NCBI RefSeq assembly: GCF_000412635.1
Contig: NZ_ASTG01000001.1
Location: 1-64,000 of the forward strand
DNA from: Sphingobium bisphenolivorans
Lineage (GTDB): Bacteria > Pseudomonadota > Alphaproteobacteria > Sphingomonadales > Sphingomonadaceae
DNA: 64,000 bases
Direction: 5' to 3'
Below are positions 7,732-16,899 of the stretch, piece after piece. The notes beneath the pieces are model-generated. The model saw nothing but the letters and a program-made list of their open reading frames with translations. It was not told where the DNA came from and did no database searches. The position numbers and the translations under genes are program-made. Every line of letters starts with the position of its first letter. Position 1 is the stretch's first letter.

Positions 7732-9268
7732 CGGCGATGCTTTCCACCTCCGCCGCCTCGCGCCGGGACACACGGATCGCTTCCTCCGCCGTCGTCTGCC
7801 CGTCGCGCACCAGCGCCCGCGCCGCCGACCCCAGATTGGGCGCGTTCAGGAAGGCATGCCGCGCGATCAGAGACTCATCGCCGCCATCGTTGATCAGGCG
7901 CCGGATCGTATCGTCCACCCGGATCGCCTCGAACACGCCGATGCGCCCCCTGTAGCCCGTCCCGTTGCACTCTTCGCACCCACGCGCCCGATAGATGATC
8001 GTGCCCGGATCGAAGCCCAGCAGCGCGCTCGCCGACTTGTCCGCCTGCACTGGCTCGCGGCAATGCTGGCACAACCGCCGCACCAGCCGCTGCGCGATCA
8101 CCGCGCGCAGCGTGGAGGCGAGCAGGAACGGCTCCACCCGCATGTCCCGCATCCGGGTGATCGCGCCCACGGCGTCATTGGTGTGCACGGTCGAGAGCAC
8201 CAGATGCCCTGTCAGCGACGCTTGCACAGCGATCTCCGCCGTCTCCCGGTCGCGAATTTCGCCGACCATCACCACATCGGGGTCCTGCCGCAAGATCGCC
8301 CGCAGCCCGGCGGCAAAGGTGAGGCCGACCTTCGCATTCACCTGCGTCTGCCCGACACCCTCGACCGCATATTCCACTGGGTCCTCGACCGTCAGGATAT
8401 TGCGCGTCCCGTCATTCAACTGGCGCACGCCCGCATAGAGCGTCGTCGTCTTGCCCGAACCGGTCGGCCCGGTGACGAGAATGATACCGTTGGGCTCCTG
8501 CAGGCCCTCGCGGAAGATCCGGTCCGCCGCCCCCGCCATGCCCAGCAGGTCGAGGTTCATTCCCGCATTCTCCTTGTCGAGAATACGCAGCACCACCCGC
8601 TCGCCCGCCCGGCTCGGCAGCGTCGATACGCGCACGTCGAGCAGCTTGCCGCCCAGCGTCAGCCCGATGCGCCCATCCTGCGGCACGCGCCGCTCGGCAA
8701 TGTCGAGCCGCGCCATCACCTTGATGCGGCTGACCACCACCGGCGCCACATGCGGCGGCATGCGCAGCGTCTCGCGCAGCACTCCATCGACGCGCATGCG
8801 CACGATCAGGCCCGTTTCATAAGGCTCGATATGAATGTCCGACACGCCCTGCCGCGCGGCCTCGGCAATGATGCCGTTGATCAGGCGGATGGCGGGCGCA
8901 TCGTCCGCGCTGTCGAGCAGATCGTCGGCGGTCGGAATATCGGCGGCCAGGATGTCGAGTTCATCCGCCCCGACCTCCAGCGATCCCGCCATGGCGGCAG
9001 CGCTCCCCTCCATCGCATAATGGTCGGACAGATGCCGGTCGAACTGCGCCGGATCGACAAAGCGCACGTCGAAGCTGCGCGCCAGATGCCGCCGCACCTC
9101 CAGCAGCACGCGCGGATCGCTCCCCTCGCGCACGGCGATGGTGAGGCGCTCGCCGTCCAGCGGCAGCATGACGACGCCATGCTTGCGCGCGAAGACATAG
9201 GGAATGTCGACGGCGCGGGGAGGCACTTGCACGCTTATGCCAAGCGGATCGGATACGGCTTCACTCAC
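7724..9268 (-). CDS. gspE: type II secretion ATPase GspE
   Basis: Cytoplasmic secretion ATPase that powers pseudopilus assembly. The 514-residue product carries Walker A GPTGSGKTT (about 267-275), the Asp box TVEDPVE, Walker B region DPDVVMVGEIRD, the His box (LSTVHTND) and the zinc tetracysteine CxxC pair at Cys400/403 and Cys431/434, which is standard for GspE. The GTG at 9268 is chosen because GGAGG lies 5 bases upstream. The 81 bases between gspD and this start contain a short repeat. Confidence 0.95.
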   Translation of the reverse strand: MSEAVSDPLGISVQVPPRAVDIPYVFARKHGVVMLPLDGERLTIAVREGSDPRVLLEVRRHLARSFDVRFVDPAQFDRHLSDHYAMEGSAAAMAGSLEVGADELDILAADIPTADDLLDSADDAPAIRLINGIIAEAARQGVSDIHIEPYETGLIVRMRVDGVLRETLRMPPHVAPVVVSRIKVMARLDIAERRVPQDGRIGLTLGGKLLDVRVSTLPSRAGERVVLRILDKENAGMNLDLLGMAGAADRIFREGLQEPNGIILVTGPTGSGKTTTLYAGVRQLNDGTRNILTVEDPVEYAVEGVGQTQVNAKVGLTFAAGLRAILRQDPDVVMVGEIRDRETAEIAVQASLTGHLVLSTVHTNDAVGAITRMRDMRVEPFLLASTLRAVIAQRLVRRLCQHCREPVQADKSASALLGFDPGTIIYRARGCEECNGTGYRGRIGVFEAIRVDDTIRRLINDGGDESLIARHAFLNAPNLGSAARALVRDGQTTAEEAIRVSRREAAEVESIADG

Positions 9269-9276
9269 ACCAACCT

Positions 9277-9338
9277 CCGTTCGGGCTGCGCGAAGTCGAA
9301 GCCTCGTGCCGAGCCCAGCGAAGCTCACTCCGGGCGGG
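9277..9338. repeat. short interspersed repeat between gspD and gspE
   Basis: A stretch beginning CCGTTCGGGCTGCGCGAAG with a partially inverted second half (GAGCCCAGCGAAGCTC). Similar CCGTTCG-initiated pieces lie near 18706 and 25875. It looks like a second small repeat family, here within the operon next to the gspE ribosome-binding site. Length and limits are approximate. Confidence 0.4.
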
Positions 9339-9349
9339 GCAGGCATATA

Positions 9350-11521
9350 TCACGGCCGCTCTCCACCGACCGGCCGCACCACGCTGCTCGACCGCCGCGC
9401 CGTCGGCTCGATTATCTCCGCCGCCGGCTGCACCACCGCGTCCCCCGGTTGCGGCGCTGCCTCCGGAGGCGCCGCGCCCATATAGTCGCGCACCAGTTCA
9501 TCGATACTCGGCTCGGCATCGGGATTGCGCTGCAACTGCATGCCCCGGACATAGCCGTAGCGCTGCTGCGTCAGCCGCTGCGCATCCTCCTTCGACCGCA
9601 GGATCGTCGGCCGGATGAAGACCATGAGGTTGGTCTTGGTCCGGCTCTTGCTGCGCGACTTGAACAGCTCGCCGAGGCCCGGAATGTCGGACAGCAACGG
9701 AATGCGCTCGATCGTCCGCCGTTCATTATCGTCCAGCAGGCCGCCCAGCGCCAATATCTCGCCATCGTCCACCGTGACCGTCGTCTCGATCTCGCGCTTG
9801 TTGATGATGAGGTCGCTGTTGTCGTTGCTGACCGGCCCGGCGACGCTCGACACTTCCTGCTTCAGGAACAGCTTGATCGCGCCGCCGGTATTGATCTGCG
9901 GCTTCACTTCCAGCTTGATGCCGACATCCTGCCGCTGCACCGTGCGGAACTGGTTGTCGAAATTCTGGCTGAGCGCTTCGCCTGTGGTGATCGGCACCTG
10001 CTGGCCGACCAGGATCGAGGCCTTTTGATTATCCAGCGTCATGATCGACGGCGTCGACAGGATATTGCTGTTGGTGTCGGATTTCACCGCGTTGATGATC
10101 GCGCCGAAGATGCCGTTCCTGCCGATCTGCGTGCCAAGGCCGCCGATGATCCCGGTCGCGCTTTGCAGGCTGTTGATCGCCGCTTGCTGCAGGGTGCTCG
10201 CCAGCTCGCCATTTTCCCGCGTTTCCGTCGTCGTGCGCGTGCCGTCAGGCGCCACCACCGTGGTCGTCGTCGTCCCCAGTTCACTGGCGGCGACCGCCCC
10301 GCCGAGCGTCAACAGGTTCGGCTGCGCATTGGAATAGTTGGTCGCGGCAAAGCCGGTGCTGGTGCTGCCGATCAGGAATTGCACGCCCAGCTTCTTGGCG
10401 GCGGCGTCGCTGATCTCGACGATGATCGCCTCCACCAGCACCTGCTCGCGCCGGGAGTCGAGCTGCCGCACCGTCTCGCCCAGCATGCGCTGCACATCGC
10501 TGTTCGCCGCAACGATGATCGCGTTCGCGCCTTCATAGCGCGTCACGATCGCCGGCCCGCGATTGGAGATCCCACTACCCGACCCGCCCGAACTGGCGAC
10601 CGCTACGGATGCGGCCGGTGAGACAGCCGATGCCCCGCCACCCGCCGCAGGCGTCGAAGCGGTCACCGGCGAACTGGTGGCCTGCCCCACCAGCTGCTGC
10701 AACACCGGCAACAGCTTCTCCGCGTCGGCATGTTCCAGCCAATAGACCCGAATCTCCGTCCCGCTTGCCGCCTGCCGGTCGAGGTCGCGCGCCATCTGCG
10801 CCAGCCGCGCCACCGTCCCGGCATCCCCCCGGATCGCGACCGAATTGCTGCTGTCGACCGGCACGATGGTCGCCGCCCTGGCCGCGCCCTCCCCGCCCGA
10901 TGTCACCAGCGCCTGAAGCGAGGTCGCGATCTCGCGCGCGCCCGCATTCTTCAGCAGCACCGTCGTGGTGGAGGCGGTGTCCCGGTCGATCCGCGCCAGC
11001 ACCTGCCGGATGCGGCCGATATTGTCGGCATAGTCTGCCACGACCACGCTGTTGCCGGCCCGGTTGGCCGTCACGGAGCCATCCCGGCTCACCAGCGGAC
11101 GCAGCGTTTCCAGCGCGCTCGCCGCGTCGATGGAGCGCAGGCGGAACACCTCCGTCACGAACTGGTTGCGATTGGCCGCACGCCCCACGAGGCTCGGCTG
11201 CCCCGCCGCGCCATCAGCGGGCTGTATGCGATAAGCGCCGCCCGGCGCGGGCACCGCCACCAACCCGTTGGCGCGCAGGGTCGACAGGAAAATCTCGAAA
11301 TATTCCGATCGCGACAAAGGCCGGTCGGTCACGACCGACACCTTCCCCTGCACCCGATTGTCGATGATGAAGGTCCGCCCCGTCACCCGCGCCGCGTCCT
11401 GAATGAATGCGCGGATATCCGCATCGCGCACATTCAGCGTCTGCTGTGCCATGACGGGCGAGCCAAAGGGCGTCGCCAGCGCGAGCGCCATGGCGGCGGA
11501 AAGAAGCAATTGTCTGGTCAT
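9350..11521 (-). CDS. gspD: type II secretion outer-membrane secretin GspD
   Basis: Outer-membrane channel of the T2SS. The 723-residue product has a cleavable signal peptide (about residues 1-25, ending VMAQQ) and an N0 domain (LNVRDADIRAFIQDAAR). Repeated N1-N3 KH-like domains follow, with a Gly/Ser/Ala-rich linker near 285-320. The C-terminal secretin domain ends with the conserved VPLLSDIPGLGELF-like segment (here IPLLSDIPGLGELFKSR). A Pro/Ala-rich tail follows. No separate pilotin gene was recognised in the window. The start overlaps the gspC stop (ATGA). Confidence 0.96.
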   Translation of the reverse strand: MTRQLLLSAAMALALATPFGSPVMAQQTLNVRDADIRAFIQDAARVTGRTFIIDNRVQGKVSVVTDRPLSRSEYFEIFLSTLRANGLVAVPAPGGAYRIQPADGAAGQPSLVGRAANRNQFVTEVFRLRSIDAASALETLRPLVSRDGSVTANRAGNSVVVADYADNIGRIRQVLARIDRDTASTTTVLLKNAGAREIATSLQALVTSGGEGAARAATIVPVDSSNSVAIRGDAGTVARLAQMARDLDRQAASGTEIRVYWLEHADAEKLLPVLQQLVGQATSSPVTASTPAAGGGASAVSPAASVAVASSGGSGSGISNRGPAIVTRYEGANAIIVAANSDVQRMLGETVRQLDSRREQVLVEAIIVEISDAAAKKLGVQFLIGSTSTGFAATNYSNAQPNLLTLGGAVAASELGTTTTTVVAPDGTRTTTETRENGELASTLQQAAINSLQSATGIIGGLGTQIGRNGIFGAIINAVKSDTNSNILSTPSIMTLDNQKASILVGQQVPITTGEALSQNFDNQFRTVQRQDVGIKLEVKPQINTGGAIKLFLKQEVSSVAGPVSNDNSDLIINKREIETTVTVDDGEILALGGLLDDNERRTIERIPLLSDIPGLGELFKSRSKSRTKTNLMVFIRPTILRSKEDAQRLTQQRYGYVRGMQLQRNPDAEPSIDELVRDYMGAAPPEAAPQPGDAVVQPAAEIIEPTARRSSSVVRPVGGERP

Positions 11522-12339
11522 TGGCCTTGCAGTGTCAGGTTGATGGTCGCCGGGCTCGCGCCGCGCTCCACCGTCAGGGAGATGCGCGCGCCGGGGATGA
11601 GCTTCCCTTGCAGCGCCTGAAGATCGGATGCGGAGCCGATCGGCTGCCCATCCACCGCCGTCACGATGTCACCCGGCTGGAAACCGGCGACTTGGAAGCC
11701 GGGACCGCGGCCGCTCAGGATCAGGCCGGTGACGCGGCCATTCTGCATCCGTGGCGTGAAGCCGATGTCGCGCTTCAGGCTGTCGGCGGTGGGATTATCC
11801 TGCCCCACCAGCGCCGGCGCGCCAGGAGCAGCACCGCCCGGCGCGACAGCAGGCGCGGGCTGTGACTGGTCGAGGAAAACCTGCTCCTCCGCGCCGCCCC
11901 GGTCGATGGTGATATGATCGAAAGCAACGGCCTTCAACACGACGCCGGGCATGATCTCATCGCCGACGGCATAGCTATTCTGCACGCCGTCCGGCCCCGC
12001 GACGATCGCGGAGCCCTGTCCCGATCCCTCGTTCAGCCGAATGCCGTACACCGTCAGCGCCAGTGAGGTCACGACCCCGCCGCCAGCCGGCTGCGGCCCG
12101 CCGCGATAAAAGGGATCGAAGCTCGAAAACAGCGCCTGCCGCGCCGCCGGAGCGGGAAACTGTGCCTGCCTTCCTTCCCACGGGCCGAAGCTGCCGACCG
12201 GCGTCAGCACCGCCCAGACCAGCCGCGCGCATTGCAGGGCGAGCAGGCCGAGCAGCAGCTTCTCAGCCATCGACAGCCAGTCGATCGGCGCCAGCCGCCC
12301 GCCCATGGTCCTTAAATTGTCACGAAAAGGCACACGCAT
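11518..12339 (-). CDS. gspC: type II secretion inner-membrane protein GspC
   Basis: Clamp protein linking the platform to the secretin. The 273-residue product has a membrane helix at about residues 25-45, the periplasmic homology-region domain (GVVTSLALTVYGIRLNEG) expected to bind GspD, and a C-terminal PDZ domain (GFQVAGFQPGDIVTAVDGQP). It is the first gene of the operon. A purine-rich AAGGGGGA lies some 13 bases before the ATG, and a Pho box lies 59 bases upstream. Confidence 0.92.
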   Translation of the reverse strand: MRVPFRDNLRTMGGRLAPIDWLSMAEKLLLGLLALQCARLVWAVLTPVGSFGPWEGRQAQFPAPAARQALFSSFDPFYRGGPQPAGGGVVTSLALTVYGIRLNEGSGQGSAIVAGPDGVQNSYAVGDEIMPGVVLKAVAFDHITIDRGGAEEQVFLDQSQPAPAVAPGGAAPGAPALVGQDNPTADSLKRDIGFTPRMQNGRVTGLILSGRGPGFQVAGFQPGDIVTAVDGQPIGSASDLQALQGKLIPGARISLTVERGASPATINLTLQGQ

Positions 12340-12397
12340 GAGCGCCGCTGATCCCCCTTGATGCCTGCGCCTGCTAGGAAATTGGTTTTACTGGCAG

Positions 12398-12426
12398 ATG
12401 ACATCTTTGTGACGCTTTGATGACAA
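12398..12426 (-). promoter_or_regulatory. Pho box upstream of the gsp operon
   Basis: On the minus strand three 7-mers follow each other at 11-base spacing: TTGTCAT, GCGTCAC and ATGTCAT, separated by CAAA and AAAG. This is the PhoB direct-repeat architecture (7-mers resembling CTGTCAT with 4-base spacers). It points toward gspC, whose ATG is 59 bases beyond the box edge, leaving room for a -10 and leader. PhoB control is inferred from the site alone. Confidence 0.8.
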
Positions 12427-12566
12427 GCGCAACGAAGGAAACGACGGTGCTTGCATTTCACGCGACCAGCGATAGCAACCCCGCCAGCATCCACCACGGC
12501 ATGAAGGTGCGCAGCGGCGTCAAGCACATCATCACCAAATGGTATCGCGAACGCCCCTGGGGCTAG
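12420..12566 (+). pseudogene. 3' remnant of a prolyl-4-hydroxylase-like 2OG-Fe(II) oxygenase
   Basis: An open stretch of 48 codons whose second half, SIHHGMKVRSGVKHIITKW followed by YRERPWG, matches from memory the conserved C-terminal end of bacterial prolyl 4-hydroxylase-type 2OG-Fe(II) dioxygenases (SLHxGxPVxxGxKwxxTKWxRE). The catalytic HxD region is absent, and a stop codon at 12399 closes the frame just upstream. It is therefore a decayed tail rather than a gene, and its first bases overlap the Pho box of the gsp promoter. Confidence 0.65.
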
Positions 12567-12569
12567 ACG

Positions 12570-14012
12570 CTATGTCCAGAAGCGCTTGGCATCCACCAGC
12601 GCCTCATGCGCGTCGGCGGCCGCCGCGATCACCTTGCGCTTCGCCTTCGCGTCGGGCGTCAATTCGCCCTGATCGTCCAGCCCATAGTGGCGGAGCGTCT
12701 CCGCCCCCGTCGCGAAATCGCTGAGCGTTCCCAGTTCCGCCTGCATCTTCTCCAACGCGGCGACGAACTTCCCCTGTCTCCGCCGCTGCTTCTTGTCCTC
12801 GTAAAGCCCGACGAAAAATTCGGCGGCATAGCGCAGCTTCTTGGCGTTCTTGCGCACCTCATGCCGTTCGTCGTCGGACAGGTCCTCCATATCCTCGCCG
12901 CCTTTCGCGATGCGGCGGTAGAGCTTCTGCATCCGCTTGCCCGCAAAGCGCGCGGCCGGCATTTCCCGTTTCACCGCATCGCCCTGCCCTGCGCCGAGCG
13001 AGAGCCATTCCACCAGATCCATCATCAGCATCCGCACCCGCGCCGATCGCAGCCAATGTCCGATGCGCGTGTGCACCTCAGCCCGCACCACCTCCAGCCG
13101 CTCGCGCAGATCGTCATTCTCGGCTCGCTCCGCCAGCACGTCCAGATTGCGCGCCTCGCCCAATTCACCCGCCAGCCATTTGAGCTCGCCCTGAAAGCGC
13201 GCCAAATCCTCCAGCGCCAGCATCGGCTTGAACAGAAACAGCGCGGAACGCAGCCGCCGGATCGCCACCCGCGCCTGGTGCAGCGCCTTGGGATCATAAT
13301 GATCCATCAGCAGCGCTTCGTTCAGCCGATAATGCCGCACGCAGGCGAGCACGACCTGCACGAACGCCCTTTGCGCCGTCATCGATCCATTGAGCGCCAC
13401 CGCTTCGGCCTTCACCGCCGTCGGCAGCGCTTCCAGCAGCCGATAGCCGCGCTCCGACTTGCTCAGCACCGCCGGCCGCACCGGCACCTCCGCATCGATC
13501 CGCCGCGCCAGCGCGAACAATGCGCCCGGCTCGCCTGACTTGAGTTCCAGTTCGACCTCGCAGACCGGCTCCTCGCGGTCGCCCGCATGCACCCGCCCCT
13601 GGTCCAGCACCAGTTCGATCTCGGCGCCATTTTCCGCGACCAGCCAGGTGCGGCGCTCGACATCGACATGGAACATCGGTTCGATCGCCTGCACCGCATC
13701 GCCCAGCATCGCCGCGACCGGCGTGCGCGTGTCGAGCACCGGCACATTGCCCGGCACCGGCATCTCCCACTCAGCCCGCGCAAACAGTCCGGTCGCGCCA
13801 TCGCGGTCCGCCTTCACCGTCTGCACCCGCCGCTTGCCCGATTTACGGATGCGCAGGCTCACGCCCTTGCCCGAAAGCTGCTTGTCGGGCGTATCGAAAT
13901 AGACCGCCTCCAGTTTCGCTACTTCGCTTTGCTCGGGCAGCAGGGAAAGCCGGGAGAATGGCTCCGCCAACTCGCACGCCAGCTCCAGCTTGAGTTCGAC
14001 TTCCTGTTTCAA
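12570..14012 (-). CDS. CYTH-CHAD protein, triphosphatase/polyphosphate-binding
   Basis: Two domains: an N-terminal CYTH (triphosphate tunnel metalloenzyme) domain opening with the ExExK signature (EVELK), and a C-terminal CHAD domain of about 280 residues, an alpha-helical bundle with conserved histidines (ALHQARVAIRRLRSAL, DERHEVRKNAKKLRY). CYTH enzymes hydrolyse triphosphates and CHAD domains bind polyphosphate. I chose the TTG at 14012 because GGAGG lies 5 bases upstream and the ExExK motif then falls at the N-terminus; an ATG at 14060 has no ribosome site. It lies 118 bases downstream of the TonB receptor on the same strand, between two Pho-boxed operons. Confidence 0.88.
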   Translation of the reverse strand: MKQEVELKLELACELAEPFSRLSLLPEQSEVAKLEAVYFDTPDKQLSGKGVSLRIRKSGKRRVQTVKADRDGATGLFARAEWEMPVPGNVPVLDTRTPVAAMLGDAVQAIEPMFHVDVERRTWLVAENGAEIELVLDQGRVHAGDREEPVCEVELELKSGEPGALFALARRIDAEVPVRPAVLSKSERGYRLLEALPTAVKAEAVALNGSMTAQRAFVQVVLACVRHYRLNEALLMDHYDPKALHQARVAIRRLRSALFLFKPMLALEDLARFQGELKWLAGELGEARNLDVLAERAENDDLRERLEVVRAEVHTRIGHWLRSARVRMLMMDLVEWLSLGAGQGDAVKREMPAARFAGKRMQKLYRRIAKGGEDMEDLSDDERHEVRKNAKKLRYAAEFFVGLYEDKKQRRRQGKFVAALEKMQAELGTLSDFATGAETLRHYGLDDQGELTPDAKAKRKVIAAAADAHEALVDAKRFWT

Positions 14013-14130
14013 GGCTGCCTCCGCCGCAATACCCCGGCCGACCGGAGCACGCCTTAGCATGAACGGCAGACGTGGGCGACCCGTTCCCGGACCGCGCGCG
14101 TCTTGGCTGCCCTGATCCGTGTTCAGACCA

Positions 14131-16809
14131 TCATAACGCCACCGTCAGCGACGCCGCGATGGTCGTGCCGATCTTGTACCGGTTGTAGAAGACCTTGTTG
14201 CCGTCCAGTTCCTGGACCTCCTGAAACTTGCGGCCGGTGATGTTACGCGCCTCGAACTTGAACTCGCTGTTGATCCCGCCCGGCAGCTTCACCGCCTGCC
14301 GCGCCACGAAGTCCAGCGTCAGACCCGGCTTCTCCTTGATGTCGGGCTGGAGATTGGGTCCACGGCTGGTGACGCGCGGGCTGGCATAGGTCAGCAGCAG
14401 CGTCTGCTGCGACAGCTTGTCCGTATCTTCCAGGCCGATCTGCAGATTGACCAGATGGTCCGACTGCCCCGTGAGCGGCACGCCATCCTGGAAATAGTCC
14501 GAAGCGGCGGGCAGCGGGCCGGCGGTGTAGCTATAGGGAATGGTGGTGTCGCCGGCGCCGACCTTCAGCTTCGACTGGGTATAGGTATAGTTGGCGATCA
14601 GCGCGATCCGGCGGCTGATAAAGAAATCGCCCGAAACGCTGTTGAGCGGCAGATATTTCTGCGCCTCGAACTCAACACCGTAGAGCTGCGCTTCCGGAGC
14701 GTTGGCGAAGCTTGTCGTGACGTCATATTTGTCGTTGATCGTCGTGTAGGTTTCGATCGGGTTGTCGATCTTCTTGTAGAATGCCGCCGCGGTCAGCCGC
14801 TCGTCCCGTCCCATATACCATTCCGCGCGCACATCCGCGTTCCAGAGCTCGCTGTCCTGAAGGAAGGGGTTGCCGCGATAGAAGCGGTTGGATTCGGTAT
14901 CGATATAGGGCTGCGCGATCAGCTCGCGGAACTGCGGCCGCGCGATGGTCTTGGACCCGCTCACCCGGAACTGCAGCCCCTTGCTCGCCTCGAAGGTGAT
15001 CGTGGCGGCGGGCAGCCAATATTCCTTGTTGATGCTGTTCACCGGCGTGATGCCCGTGTTGTAAACGTCAACGCCAGTCACCGACTGCCGTCCCTTTTCA
15101 TACCGAACGCCCGCATCGACGGTCAGGCCGGGAAACAGCTCCGCCCTCGCCTGCGCATAGCCGGCATGAACGCGCAGCGCCGCATCATAGACCGGATAAT
15201 TGCCGGAGAAGTCGAGCAGACCCATATCGTACAGCTGGATCGACGCATCCGATAGCAGATAGTCGGGCCGCAGTTGCTGGACCGAGATCGGCAGGTTGGT
15301 CGCATCGAAATGCAACTCGTAGCGCGAAGATGTGCGCTTGGTGTTGCTATAGGCATAGCCCGCCGTCAGCGTCAGCGCGGGCGAGAATTTATAGCTCAGG
15401 TCCCAGCCGCCCGACCAGAGATTCTCATTAAGATCGCTGAAGGTGATCGAAGCGTCACCCCGCTGGCGATTGAGCGCGTTGATGAAGCGGTTGCCGACCG
15501 GATCGACGCTCAGGTCGCGGTTCGTCCGCACATATTCGAACTCGCGCTCATAGGGCGCCTCGCGTTGCGAATTGGCGTAGCCGCCGCGCACGTCCAGGCT
15601 GAGCGCATCCATCAGCTTGAACTCGCCGACGATCTGCGTGTCGATCAGCTGCCGCTCATACCAGGCGGTATTCTGCGTCATATAGTCGGCGCCCGCGATC
15701 TCGCCGTCATTCTGACCGAGCGAAAGCGCGCCACGCTTCAGCGTGTCGCGGATATAGACGTTGGTCCAGCGGATCTTCTGGTCGCCCCATTCCAGCCCCA
15801 CGCCGACCAGCGCGTTGAACGTCACCTCATTGTCGGTCGAGATCTGCAGGCTGTTCTTGCCCGGTGCCTGCTCCAGATTGATCGAAGCCTGCTGCAAGGA
15901 GGCGCGGGTGCGCCATTTGTTGCTGTAGGAAGCCGTCAGCAGCAGCCCCAGGCGGCCGTCATCGCCCACGTCCGCCGCGGTCCCGGCATTGATCGAACCC
16001 GAAAAGTTGAACGGCAGGCTGTTGGTCCGCTGCAGCACCGACGTCTTGGCGTTGAGGAACTGCATCGAAATTGCCTGCAAGTCGCTGCGCGGCATGTTGG
16101 AGAAGGGCGTCCCGCTCTTGAACGCTTCAGCGAGCAGCGGCGGCACGTCACGCGATCCATCGTCGAAGCCGGTCCAGTCGGACTTGCTCCCATAATAGGT
16201 GTAGCCGTGCTGGCCCGACGTTTCGGTATTGGCCGAGCTGCCGATGCCCAGTTCCAGATAGCTTTCGACCGGAATCGCCTTGGTCGTCAGGTTGATGACG
16301 CCGCCGCCGAACTCGCCGGGGAAGTTGGCGGAATAGCTTTTCTGCACCAGCGTCGAGGCGATCACGCTGGTCGGGAAGATGTCGAGCGGCACCACGCGCT
16401 TCAGCGGCTCGGGGCTCGGCAGCGGCGAACCGTTCAGCAGTGCCAGCGAATAGCGGTCGCCAAGGCCGCGCACATAGACATAGCCGCCCGACACGACCGA
16501 CAGGCCGGTCACGCGCTGGAGCGATCCCGCGATATCGCCCTCGCCCGTGCGCTTGATGTCGGCGGCGGACAGCACGTTCACCACCTGCGGCGCGGCCTGG
16601 CTCACATTGCTGGTGCGGCGGCCGGTGACGATGATGTCGGAGCCGGGGATCGAGACATCGACCCGCCCCGCCTGCGCGTCGGATTCTTCCGAAGCGCTCG
16701 GCACGCCCGAGCTGGGCGCGCTGTCGGTGGTGGTTTGCGCCATCGCCGCCGGAGCGGACAGCGCGGTGGAAATCAGGAGCAGGCGCGCCAGGCTGAGCGG
16801 CTTCGACAT
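14131..16809 (-). CDS. TonB-dependent outer-membrane receptor
   Basis: An 892-residue receptor: signal peptide (cleavage near AMAQ), an N-terminal extension containing VDVSIPGSDIIVTGRR that resembles a TonB-box region, a plug domain (about 70-190, VVNVLSAADIKRTGEGDI, VYVRGLGDRY) and a long 22-strand-type barrel ending in a hydrophobic residue (TIAASLTVAL). The substrate is not evident. It lies 90 bases downstream of the ElpS-like lipoprotein gene on the same strand, so the two are probably cotranscribed from the upstream Pho-boxed promoter. In Caulobacter, from memory, the ElpS lipoprotein gene is likewise adjacent to a TonB receptor and gsp genes. Confidence 0.92.
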   Translation of the reverse strand: MSKPLSLARLLLISTALSAPAAMAQTTTDSAPSSGVPSASEESDAQAGRVDVSIPGSDIIVTGRRTSNVSQAAPQVVNVLSAADIKRTGEGDIAGSLQRVTGLSVVSGGYVYVRGLGDRYSLALLNGSPLPSPEPLKRVVPLDIFPTSVIASTLVQKSYSANFPGEFGGGVINLTTKAIPVESYLELGIGSSANTETSGQHGYTYYGSKSDWTGFDDGSRDVPPLLAEAFKSGTPFSNMPRSDLQAISMQFLNAKTSVLQRTNSLPFNFSGSINAGTAADVGDDGRLGLLLTASYSNKWRTRASLQQASINLEQAPGKNSLQISTDNEVTFNALVGVGLEWGDQKIRWTNVYIRDTLKRGALSLGQNDGEIAGADYMTQNTAWYERQLIDTQIVGEFKLMDALSLDVRGGYANSQREAPYEREFEYVRTNRDLSVDPVGNRFINALNRQRGDASITFSDLNENLWSGGWDLSYKFSPALTLTAGYAYSNTKRTSSRYELHFDATNLPISVQQLRPDYLLSDASIQLYDMGLLDFSGNYPVYDAALRVHAGYAQARAELFPGLTVDAGVRYEKGRQSVTGVDVYNTGITPVNSINKEYWLPAATITFEASKGLQFRVSGSKTIARPQFRELIAQPYIDTESNRFYRGNPFLQDSELWNADVRAEWYMGRDERLTAAAFYKKIDNPIETYTTINDKYDVTTSFANAPEAQLYGVEFEAQKYLPLNSVSGDFFISRRIALIANYTYTQSKLKVGAGDTTIPYSYTAGPLPAASDYFQDGVPLTGQSDHLVNLQIGLEDTDKLSQQTLLLTYASPRVTSRGPNLQPDIKEKPGLTLDFVARQAVKLPGGINSEFKFEARNITGRKFQEVQELDGNKVFYNRYKIGTTIAASLTVAL

Positions 16810-16899
16810 GGCTGGAAAGTCCCCCTTGGGAAATGCAGTGCAAAGAAGGCGGGGAAGCGCTGACCACGCTCCCCCGCCCCTGTTGAGGTCAGGTCCGGA

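Noticed and set aside
7856..10621. A 921-codon plus-strand open frame
   Set aside because: It is exactly antisense to gspE and gspD, is His/Arg/Gln-rich and has no recognisable domain.
12312..12527. A 71-codon minus-strand frame across the gspC promoter
   Set aside because: It overlaps the Pho box, the gspC start and the oxygenase remnant, and shows no protein-like features.
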